A stretch of 40,581 bases of DNA from Deferrisomatales bacterium (lineage in GTDB: Bacteria > Desulfobacterota > Deferrisomatia > Deferrisomatales > JARGFW01), in assembly GCA_029211085.1 (NCBI GenBank), contig JARGFW010000020.1, positions 1-40,581 of the forward strand, in the 5' to 3' direction. The notes under the pieces are model-generated. The model had not been told where the DNA came from and did no database searches. It worked only from the letters and a program-made list of their open reading frames with translations. Below, one piece after another: positions 15,909-23,308 of this stretch (positions are counted from its first letter, which is position 1; every line of letters begins with the position of its first letter). The position numbers and the translations under genes were made by a program.

Positions 15909-16404
15909 GGTGGGCTCGAAGCTGGTGGGGTCGCGCGGGGACGCGGGGCGAGCCAGTGTGCCACAGGGGGGGCCACGGTGCGAGGGCTCATTGCCCGGGG
16001 CGGCCGAGGCTGCGCACCAGTCTGTGGATAAACTGTAGAAAACGCGGAAACCGCTTGGACTGACGGAGGGTTGAGACGCGTCATGGCGGCCGGCGCATGG
16101 TCACTTGAGAATCCTTAAAAACCGCGGGTTTTCTCTCGTATTGGCCCAGAATTCCAAGGCTCCAGAAGCGTTTAGGTGTGGTCTCGTGGTTTGTCCACAG
16201 GGGCCGGAACCCGTCGGCGTCGGCAGGTCCTCATCGCTGCCGTCCCGAGGGCGGCTGCACCTGCCCCGGAGGAAGGGCGCCGCATACGGCCCCGGGAACG
16301 CACCGCGGTGCGCAACCCGCTCCGCCGGCACTGGCAAAGCTGCGAATCAAATGGTATCCCTGTGTGGCCGCCGGGAAGCCTCTGTGCAGGAAAGGGAAAC
16401 GACC
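15909..16404. other. Divergent intergenic region with a quasi-palindrome and DnaA-box-like sites
   Basis: About 500 bp without a gene between the ClC channel and the acyl-CoA dehydrogenase. It contains TGTGGATAA (16023-16031), the exact complement of the DnaA box TTATCCACA, and TTGTCCACA (16191-16199), one mismatch from the box and in the opposite orientation. The part in between is more AT-rich than the surroundings and includes the dyad AAAACC-GCG-GGTTTT at about 16116-16130. It must hold the promoters of both flanking genes, but I see no strong -35/-10 pair. Confidence 0.45.
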
Positions 16405-18048
16405 ATGGACTCCGCCAGCCATTTGTTCACGCTGCACCGCGACGCGGTCCTCGATCCCACGGCGTTCGCCGAACTCCCCGAGGTGGCCCTGTCACCCGCG
16501 GGGGAGCAGGCGCTGGCGGCGTTCCGGGATATCCTGGCCGGGCACCCTCCGGAACAGTTGGAGAAGCGGGGGCACGTGCCCAAGGCCGTGCTGCGGTTGC
16601 TGGGGAAGCAGGGGCTGTTCGGCCTCACCATTCCTGTGGAGCATGGAGGGCTGGGCCTGCCGTTCTCCGAGTACCTGCGGGTGGTCGCCGAGATGGCCAA
16701 GAGCGACCTGTCCCTGGCCATGGCGAGCCTGGCCCATCTCTCCATCGGCCTGCAGGGCATCGTGCTGTTCGGCACCCCGGAGCAGCAGCAGCGGTGGCTG
16801 CCGGCGGCGGCCCGGGGCAGCACGGTCTTCGCCTACGCCCTCACCGAGCCGGCCACCGGCTCGGACGCCCAGCACATCGCGACCCGGGCGCGGCTCTCCG
16901 AGGACGGCGCCCACTACCTGCTGGACGGTCAGAAGACCTACATCACCAACGCCAACTACGCCGACGGGTTCACAGTGTTCGCCCAACTCGACGGCGGTTC
17001 GGGGATGGTGGCCCTGGTGGTGGAGCGGGACAGCGAGGGGCTCACGGTAGGCCCCGACATGCCGAAGATGGGCTTGAAGGCGAGTTCCACGGCGTTCTTG
17101 CGTTTCGACGGGGTGCGGGTGCCCGTGGCCAACCGGCTGGGGGAGCCCGGCGAAGGCTTCCGGGTGGCCATGGCGATTCTCAACTACGGGCGCCTGGCCG
17201 TGTGCGCAGCCGGGGTGGGGTTGATGGAACAGTCCTTGGTCGATATGGCCCGCCGGGCCAAACAGCGCCAGCAGTTCGGGGTGGCGATCGGCACGTTCGA
17301 GCTGATCCAGGAAAAGCTGGCCGCGGCCCGGGTGGACGGCTTCATCGCGGGGAGCATGGTGGATTTCGCGGCCCGCCAGCTGGAGCGCGATGCCACGGCC
17401 AACGTGGCCATGGAGACCAGCCACTGCAAGCTGTTCGCCACTAACCGCGCCTGGCACACCCTGTACGAGGCGATGCAGGTGGCCGGCGGCTCCGGGTACC
17501 TGGCGACGAACCCCTACGAAAAGCGCATGCGTGACTACCGGGTGGCGACGATCTTCGAGGGCACCAGCGAGATCCACTCGATCTACCCTGCCGGATTCCT
17601 GTTGCGCGCGTTCGCCGGGGCGCTGCCGCGGGGCGGTGCTGCCCGGGTCCGGGCCCTGCTGGGCGGCGCCCTGCGCCGCCTGCGCTGGGCCGATGCCGGC
17701 GGCGGGCCCGTCGAGCGGCGGGCGCACCGCACCGCTCGCCGTTGCGCCAGGGCCGCGCGGTTCCTGGGCCATCTGGCCCTGGCCGTGCATGGCGAGGAGG
17801 TGGGGCGCCGGGAGTTCGTGCTGCGCCGCATCACCTGGCTGAGCACCTACGCCTACGGCCTGCTCGCAGCCGAGGCCCGGGTGCGAGCCCTGGTCAAGGC
17901 GCGGGGCCCGGAAGGCGCTGCCGCGGAGCGCGAGCTGGTGGAGGCGTTCCGCGACGAGGCCCGCAGCGCGCTGTGGCAGCTGTGGCGGCCCTGGAACAGT
18001 GCCCGGGAGAAGCGGGTAGGGCGCATCGTCTCCCGACTGCAGGGGTGA
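16405..18048 (+). CDS. Acyl-CoA dehydrogenase with C-terminal extension
   Basis: A 547-residue FAD enzyme that oxidises acyl-CoA to 2-enoyl-CoA. It has the substrate/FAD signature YALTEPATGSDAQ, the segment GQKTYITNANYADGFTVF, RQQFGVAIGTFELIQ, and IFEGTSEI with the likely catalytic base Glu385. Simple short-chain enzymes have about 380 residues; the extra 150 at the C-terminus resemble the helical extension of VLCAD/ACAD9-type long-chain enzymes. The ATG at 16405 follows GGAAAGGGAA. Upstream in-frame codons back to 16105 are not protein-like. The stop overlaps the start of the next gene in a GTGA arrangement, which suggests translational coupling with a glycosyltransferase of unrelated function. 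Confidence 0.88.
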   Translation: MDSASHLFTLHRDAVLDPTAFAELPEVALSPAGEQALAAFRDILAGHPPEQLEKRGHVPKAVLRLLGKQGLFGLTIPVEHGGLGLPFSEYLRVVAEMAKSDLSLAMASLAHLSIGLQGIVLFGTPEQQQRWLPAAARGSTVFAYALTEPATGSDAQHIATRARLSEDGAHYLLDGQKTYITNANYADGFTVFAQLDGGSGMVALVVERDSEGLTVGPDMPKMGLKASSTAFLRFDGVRVPVANRLGEPGEGFRVAMAILNYGRLAVCAAGVGLMEQSLVDMARRAKQRQQFGVAIGTFELIQEKLAAARVDGFIAGSMVDFAARQLERDATANVAMETSHCKLFATNRAWHTLYEAMQVAGGSGYLATNPYEKRMRDYRVATIFEGTSEIHSIYPAGFLLRAFAGALPRGGAARVRALLGGALRRLRWADAGGGPVERRAHRTARRCARAARFLGHLALAVHGEEVGRREFVLRRITWLSTYAYGLLAAEARVRALVKARGPEGAAAERELVEAFRDEARSALWQLWRPWNSAREKRVGRIVSRLQG

Positions 18049-19019
18049 GCCCCTCCCCCGCCCTTGCCTACCACGCCGGAGGGTTGGGGGACTTCGTGCT
18101 CTCCCTGCCCGCCCTGCAGCGCCTGGCCGCCGCCCACTCCGAGACGGCGTGGCACTACTGGGGACCTCGGGAGCGCCTGGCCCTGCTGCCCGGGTGGTCA
18201 CCGGCGCCGCCCCAGGTGCTGCGTGGGGAGGGTTCCCTGTGGGGGGACCGCCCGGCGGTGGCCGCCGTGCGCTGGCTGGCCGGAGCAGACCCGGTGGTGG
18301 CGTTCGCCGCGGTGCCGCCGCCATGGCTGCCGGTGCTACCCCGGGGCCTGCATATCCAAACGTTTCCGGGATCTCCCGAGGCTGCGGTGGAGTGGGTACC
18401 GCGGTTTCAGGCGGGCCAACTCGACAGCGCCGGTGTGCCCAGGATGGCGCAGCCGGGGCTGCCCCACTGGCGGCGCCAAGTGTTGCCCTTGCACCCCGGA
18501 GGTTGGCTGGTGGTCCACCCCGGCAGCGGCGATCGGGCCAAGAACCTCCCCCTCGCCACCTGGCGCCGCGCCGCGGAAGCCCTGGGCCGGGACCTCGGCC
18601 TGCCCCCCCTGCTCTTGGAAGGGCCGGTGGAACAGGAGCGGGGTGCGACAGGCGCGGGGTGGCCGGCGGAGCGCTGTGCCTGTTCCAACCTGGAGGACCT
18701 GCTCAGCGCCCTGTCCCGGGCCTCCCTGCTGCTCGGCAACGACAGCGGCGTGGCGCACCTGGCGGGGCTGCTCGGAATCCCGACGGTGGTCGCGTTCGGT
18801 CCCTCGACCCCCGCCCGGTGGCGCCCCCTGGGGCCCCGGGTGGCGGTAGTCCGTTCCCCCCGTGGTTGTGCCCCGTGCTGCGTTGCTCCACCCATCTCCT
18901 GTGACCACCCCGCCTGCCTCGCCGAGATCACCGCCGCTGCGCTGATCGCGGCCGCCCGGCGCTTGCTCGACGTGGCACCGAATCCCGAGGGTCAAGAAAC
19001 CCGTGCGGGCCGCCGATGA
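18045..19019 (+). CDS. Glycosyltransferase family 9 (ADP-heptose:LPS heptosyltransferase-like)
   Basis: A 324-residue GT-B fold enzyme. The N-terminal acceptor loop appears as YHAGGLGDFVLSLPALQRL. The sugar-nucleotide site appears as VVHPGSGDRAKNLPLATW and LLLGNDSGVAHLAGLLGIPTV followed by FGPSTPARWRPLG. A Cys-rich patch near the end (GCAPCC, then SCDHPACL) is also common in this family. It probably adds heptose or another sugar to the lipopolysaccharide core on the cytoplasmic face of the inner membrane. It starts at the GTG overlapping the stop of the acyl-CoA dehydrogenase, and its last codons overlap the possible GTG start of the first HDOD gene. Confidence 0.85.
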   Translation: MSPSPALAYHAGGLGDFVLSLPALQRLAAAHSETAWHYWGPRERLALLPGWSPAPPQVLRGEGSLWGDRPAVAAVRWLAGADPVVAFAAVPPPWLPVLPRGLHIQTFPGSPEAAVEWVPRFQAGQLDSAGVPRMAQPGLPHWRRQVLPLHPGGWLVVHPGSGDRAKNLPLATWRRAAEALGRDLGLPPLLLEGPVEQERGATGAGWPAERCACSNLEDLLSALSRASLLLGNDSGVAHLAGLLGIPTVVAFGPSTPARWRPLGPRVAVVRSPRGCAPCCVAPPISCDHPACLAEITAAALIAAARRLLDVAPNPEGQETRAGRR

Positions 19020-19887
19020 GAGGGGACGAGCCCCCGGCTCGCAGGGCGTCGATATCGCGCCCACCGAGCCGCCACCCGCGACCGCCAGGGACATGCCAGC
19101 TTCTGTCGTCGAGCGCATTGCGAAACTGGTCAAGGACCTCCCCGCCCTGCCGGCGGTGGCCCAGAAGGCCATGGCTCTGCTCGGAGATCCCGCCACCGAG
19201 CCAGAGGAGTTGCAGAACGTGTTGTCCCGGGACGCGGCCCTCGCGCTGAAGGTGCTGCGCCTGGCCAACTCGGCCTACTACCGCCGGGGCCGGGAGATCA
19301 CCACCCTGTCGGCAGCGGTGGTGGTGCTTGGGTTCAAGACGATTCACACCTGCGTGCTCAGCTCCGCCGTGCACCGGGTGATCTCCGCTGCCGGAAGTGC
19401 GGCGGAGCGCCTGTGGGAGCACTCTTTCGCCGCCGGTGCGGCGTGCCGTGAGCTGGCCCGAGTGGCCCGGCTGACGGTGCTGGAGCGGGAAGAGGCGTTC
19501 CTGGCCGGGTTGTTTCACGATGTGGGGAAAGGGGTGATCGCCGCCAAGTTCCCGGGGGTCTACGCGGCGCCCCTGGGCTTGGCCGGGGAGGTGGAGCAGT
19601 TGGGTTTCCACCACGGCCACCTGGGCCACGTGCTGCTCAGCCTGTGGGAGATCCCCGAGACCCTGCGGCTGGCGGTGGCGGGCCACCACGACCCGGATAC
19701 GGACGGTTTCGGGCGCCTCACCGCTGGTGGCGATTGGCTGGCGTGGCAGGTGGCGCCCGGGGTGGGGGCCGAGCCGCCTCCAGAACCCGTCGCCCTGCTG
19801 GCGGAGTTGGAACTGGGGGCGGAACAACGGGAACAACTGCGGGAGACCGTGAGGGGTTTCCTCGCCGAGGAGAAGAACCAGGCATGA
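19003..19887 (+). CDS. HDOD domain protein (first of three)
   Basis: Up to 294 residues, nearly all one HDOD domain: LPALPAVAQKAMALL at the start, ALALKVLRLANSAYY, AVVVLGFKTIHTCVLSS, and an intact HD motif in FLAGLFHDVGKGVI. A later His pair (AGHHDPD) occupies the position seen in true HD hydrolases. HDOD proteins act in c-di-GMP, chemotaxis or stress signalling, and most have no proven enzyme activity. The GTG at 19003 has GAGGG 11 nt upstream and overlaps the glycosyltransferase. An ATG at 19093 is an alternative that trims a low-complexity N-terminus. Its stop overlaps the next HDOD gene in an ATGA, so the pair is translationally coupled. Confidence 0.85.
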   Translation: MRAADERGRAPGSQGVDIAPTEPPPATARDMPASVVERIAKLVKDLPALPAVAQKAMALLGDPATEPEELQNVLSRDAALALKVLRLANSAYYRRGREITTLSAAVVVLGFKTIHTCVLSSAVHRVISAAGSAAERLWEHSFAAGAACRELARVARLTVLEREEAFLAGLFHDVGKGVIAAKFPGVYAAPLGLAGEVEQLGFHHGHLGHVLLSLWEIPETLRLAVAGHHDPDTDGFGRLTAGGDWLAWQVAPGVGAEPPPEPVALLAELELGAEQREQLRETVRGFLAEEKNQA

Positions 19888-21359
19888 CCCCGCGCACCAA
19901 AGAACAGCGTTTCGCGTTCCTAGACACCATCCGCGAGCTGCCCAGTCTGCCCCAGGTGATCGTGGGCATCTCCCGGGTGGCGGCGAACCCGGGTGCCGGT
20001 GCCCAGCAACTGGCGGAGGTGATCCTCAAAGACCAGGCGCTCACCATGAAGGTGTTGCGCATCGGCAACTCCGCCCAGTACGCGGTGTGCTCCCAGCGCG
20101 TCACCACGGTGAGCCGGGCGGTGGTGATGCTGGGGTTCGAGTCGGTGCGGGCCCTGGCCCTGGGCCTGGGGGCGTTCAACCTGCTCTCTTCCCTGGAAAA
20201 AGGTGGCCACCTCCACGAGGACTTCTGGAAGAACAGCATGGCCGTGGCGGTGGCGTGCCAGGAACTGGCGGGGCTGGTGGGGATCCGCACCGTGGAAGAA
20301 GCGTTCGTCGCCGGTCTGCTGCATGACGTAGGCAAGCTGATTCTCACCGAGGTCGATGTGGATAAGGCCCAACAGGTGTACGGGGCCGGGCTCGAGGGTA
20401 CCGCTCTGCTGCGGGCTGAGACCGAGGCGTTTGGTGTCGACCACGCCGAGGTTGCCGGCGAGTTGGCCCGGCGCTGGGAGCTGCCCCCGGTGCTGCAGAG
20501 GGCCATGGAACACCATCATCGGCCGTTTTCCAAGGTGCCCGAGGATCCCGGGGAGAGGCTGGCGTTTCTGGTGGGGGTGGCCAAGACCCTCACCGGCCCC
20601 CTGCGCCAGGAGAGCTGCGAGCCCCGGGCCCTGGCGGCCCAGGTGGCGCGGCTGGTGCGCAAGCCGGTGGGCACGGTGCTCGGGGAGATACGCAACCTGC
20701 CGGACAAGATCCGCGAGTACGCCGGGTTCTTCGAGATCCAGCTGGACGATCTCAAGGAGTACACCCTGTGGCTGGAGGAAGAGCACCAGCGCCTGTTCGA
20801 GGCGACCGTGGACCGCGAAGGCGGCCGTCGCGAAGAGGAGCGGCGCCAGGCCGAGCTGGCCACCATGCGGGATATCCACGGGTTGATCCTGGAGGGGGCG
20901 GACGGAGAGGCCGTGGGGCGCCGGGTGCTGCGCGGCGCCCGTGCGGCGGCGGGCTCCCGGCGCTGTGTGCTGGCCCTGGTGAACCCTGATCGCACCGAGT
21001 TGCGGGCCACCTGGGGGGACGGCGACGTGACGCCCCAGTTCCTGGGGAGGTTCCGCTTCCCCCTGCGGGAGAAGGGCATACTGGCCAGCACCGTTGCCGG
21101 CGGCGAGCCGGTCAACGTGTTCGACACGGCCCTGCCGTTCTTCTCCCGGCTCCTCGGGGAGCGGGAGGCGGCGGTTCTCGATGTGGCCTCCTTCGCCGCG
21201 TTTCCCCTGCGCCGGGGGGGTACGGTGGTGGGGGTGCTGTACGGGGATCGGGACCCGGGAGACGAGCCGTTTTCCGACGCCGAGGCGGAAACCCTGGGCT
21301 CCCTGGCCGACCTGCTCAGCCTCGCCCTGGGCCGTGGCGGCGAACCGGGGGAAGCCTGA
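19884..21359 (+). CDS. HDOD domain protein with C-terminal GAF domain (second of three)
   Basis: A 491-residue signalling protein. The HDOD domain covers residues about 15-280 (LPSLPQVIVGI, ALTMKVLRIGNSAQY, and HD in FVAGLLHDVGKLI). A charged, probably coiled-coil linker follows (residues about 285-345), then a GAF domain at about 349-487 (SRRCVLALVNPDRTELRATW, then FPLRRGGTVVGVLYGDR and FSDAEAETLGSLADLLSLAL). The GAF domain probably senses a small ligand or redox state and the HDOD domain transmits the signal. The ATG at 19884 overlaps the stop of the preceding HDOD gene (ATGA). The order HDOD-HDOD/GAF-unknown-HDOD suggests one signalling operon. Confidence 0.87.
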   Translation: MTPRTKEQRFAFLDTIRELPSLPQVIVGISRVAANPGAGAQQLAEVILKDQALTMKVLRIGNSAQYAVCSQRVTTVSRAVVMLGFESVRALALGLGAFNLLSSLEKGGHLHEDFWKNSMAVAVACQELAGLVGIRTVEEAFVAGLLHDVGKLILTEVDVDKAQQVYGAGLEGTALLRAETEAFGVDHAEVAGELARRWELPPVLQRAMEHHHRPFSKVPEDPGERLAFLVGVAKTLTGPLRQESCEPRALAAQVARLVRKPVGTVLGEIRNLPDKIREYAGFFEIQLDDLKEYTLWLEEEHQRLFEATVDREGGRREEERRQAELATMRDIHGLILEGADGEAVGRRVLRGARAAAGSRRCVLALVNPDRTELRATWGDGDVTPQFLGRFRFPLREKGILASTVAGGEPVNVFDTALPFFSRLLGEREAAVLDVASFAAFPLRRGGTVVGVLYGDRDPGDEPFSDAEAETLGSLADLLSLALGRGGEPGEA

Positions 21360-21409
21360 GAGCCAAGAGGCCGGCGAACGAACCTGCTGGGGGGTTGCGA
21401 TGACGAGAC

Positions 21410-22042
21410 ATGGACGAACGGACCGCAGAGCCGGGGGGCTATCGCTCGGTTCACCACCGCACCCTGCACGCCCTGTGCGAGCGGCTGAGGCGGGTGGCAC
21501 CACGGGTGGTGGCACCGGTGCACCTGTTCGACATCCCCCCCCAGGTGATGCGGGGACTGTTCTCGGTGGCCCTGGTTACCGACGAAGGGGAACTGCATCG
21601 CTGCGTGTTGCCGTACCGGGACGTGAGGTCCCTCGCCGCCGAGCGAAGCCGGCTGGCCCACCTGCTGTTGTGGGGGGAGCTGGCCCAGGCCGAAGGGCGC
21701 ATCGAGATCGGGGCCAACACCGGGAGCCTGCTGCGTTACTTTCTGCCCAACGCCGCCGACGGCGGCGGCCTGGCGCGGCGCCACCAAGACCGCAGCCACG
21801 CCGATTGGCAGGCTGCGGCCGAGCGCGCGGTCGGCGCGCGGCAGGTGTGGCAGGTGCGGGCCGACGACGGTGCAGCGGTGGGGGGGATCACCGTCGCTGG
21901 GGTGCACTACCTGGTGCGCCTGCACCACGATGGGGCACAGTGGCTGGAGGCTGCGCAGCGCCGGCTGGGCTGCCGCATCGTCGGCACGGTGCCGGCGGGC
22001 GGCCCCCTGGCCCGCGATGTGTTGGGGGAGTGGATGGGGTGA
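21410..22042 (+). CDS. Hypothetical protein in the HDOD cluster, 210 residues
   Basis: A soluble protein I do not recognise. It has alternating beta-like and helical stretches (LFSVALVTDEGELHRCVLPYRD, then a long Leu/Ala/Glu-rich helix LAHLLLWGELAQAEGRIEIG), two histidine-rich turns (RRHQDRSHADW and RLHHDGAQW) and a C-terminal ITVAGVHYLVRL strand region. There is no signal peptide, no membrane segment and no cysteine pair. It lies 50 bp after the HDOD-GAF gene and 64 bp before the third HDOD gene on the same strand, so it is probably part of that signalling operon. Codon use is like its neighbours. Length and context are the only guides to its role. Confidence 0.65.
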   Translation: MDERTAEPGGYRSVHHRTLHALCERLRRVAPRVVAPVHLFDIPPQVMRGLFSVALVTDEGELHRCVLPYRDVRSLAAERSRLAHLLLWGELAQAEGRIEIGANTGSLLRYFLPNAADGGGLARRHQDRSHADWQAAAERAVGARQVWQVRADDGAAVGGITVAGVHYLVRLHHDGAQWLEAAQRRLGCRIVGTVPAGGPLARDVLGEWMG

Positions 22043-22106
22043 AGGGCTGACAAGCCGTGGGACGGGGTCGCACGGTCCCCGACACGGGTGCGAGCGGAGG
22101 TGCAAG

Positions 22107-23111
22107 ATGCTGGGATGGCTGCGGTCGATATTCGGTGCCAAGAAACCCGCCGCGCAGGACTACCCGCTGGTCCGGGAGGTTCCGGGCAAACGGCCGGCCG
22201 CTGCGCGGACGCCGGTGCCCCCGGTGCCGGCCCAGGCGCTGGTCCAGGCCGAAACCCTGGTGGAGGCAGAGCACGGCGCGTTCCTCGGCGAACTGGTGAC
22301 GCCCCGCCCGGAGGTCAACCTGCAGGCACTGGCTCCTGAAGACCGCCTGTTCGTCTCCGGGGTGCTGAAGAAGGTGCGCGAGAAGCGACTCGATGTGCCG
22401 GTGCTGCCCCAGGCAGCGATGCAGATATCCAAGCTCCTCGCCGACCCCAACAGCGACGCCCGCGGCTTCGCCAAGGTGTTGGAAGCCGACCCGGCGTTGA
22501 GTGTGGACGTGCTGCGCATCGCCAACTCCGCCTTCTACGGCTTCTCCCAAAAGACCGCCAGCGTCAAGGACGCGGTGATCCGCATCGGCCTCACCCAGCT
22601 GCGCGGGCTGATCATCGTTACCCATCTGCAGGGCAAGATCATGCAGGGCAGTGCGTTTCGCCGCGAGTCCGAGTGGGTGGTCGACCTGTCCATGGCGGTG
22701 GCCCAACTCGCCCAGTCCCTGGCCCAACCCCTGGGCCTCGGCAAGGACGAGGCGTTCACCCGCGGGGTGCTCTCCCACGTGGAGTACTTCGTCATCATGG
22801 GCGCCGTCGCCGACATCTCCCGCGAGCACCAGAAGCGCTTGCATCCCACCCGCGGTGCGCTGCTCGACACCATCCAGCTGTGCGGGGAGAACGTGCGCCG
22901 CCTGGCCGGGCAGCAGTGGCAGCTCGGCACCCTCATGGACGGGGACTCCGCCGACGGTGGCACGGGCCAGCAGTACCGGCAGCTGCGCGCAGCCCTGGTC
23001 GCCGACTGGTGGCTGGGGGGCCGGCCGGCGGTGGACGGGGTGGAGGATGCTACCCTGGCCAGGGCCCTGGGCGCGCTGCGCAAGACTCGGGGGGATCGCC
23101 CCGAAGCGTAG
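22107..23111 (+). CDS. HDOD domain protein lacking the HD pair (third of three)
   Basis: A 334-residue protein. Residues 1-80 are a Pro/Ala/Val-rich, probably disordered N-terminus. The HDOD domain follows: [34 protein letters not shown], and [20 protein letters not shown]. At the position where the two other HDOD proteins have HDVGK, this one reads SHVEYF, so the metal-binding pair is lost and the domain can only act as a binding or scaffold module. The ATG at 22107 has GGAGG 7 nt upstream, and the reading frame before it is not protein-like. It is followed at about 200 bp by the chemoreceptor gene, with which it may cooperate. Confidence 0.83.
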   Translation: MLGWLRSIFGAKKPAAQDYPLVREVPGKRPAAARTPVPPVPAQALVQAETLVEAEHGAFLGELVTPRPEVNLQALAPEDRLFVSGVLKKVREKRLDVPVLPQAAMQISKLLADPNSDARGFAKVLEADPALSVDVLRIANSAFYGFSQKTASVKDAVIRIGLTQLRGLIIVTHLQGKIMQGSAFRRESEWVVDLSMAVAQLAQSLAQPLGLGKDEAFTRGVLSHVEYFVIMGAVADISREHQKRLHPTRGALLDTIQLCGENVRRLAGQQWQLGTLMDGDSADGGTGQQYRQLRAALVADWWLGGRPAVDGVEDATLARALGALRKTRGDRPEA

Positions 23112-23308
23112 ACCCGCAACCGTACCACCCGCTTTTTCTCCCGGACCCCGCCCCAACCGACGCCCCGGCCACGCCCCGGGGCGGGATCTCCCGCGCCTCG
23201 CCGCAGTGTCCCGAAAATCAACAGCAGATGACTCAAGAACAGAATCGTTCTACCCGATCAGTGCGTGGTGAGTCCGTCTCCGTCGCTCCCATCCGAGGTG
23301 CATCGCCC

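Noticed and set aside
20357-20365. A second exact DnaA-box complement TGTGGATAA
   Set aside because: It lies inside the coding sequence of the HDOD-GAF gene with no companion sites. It serves as a warning that such 9-mers arise by chance here.
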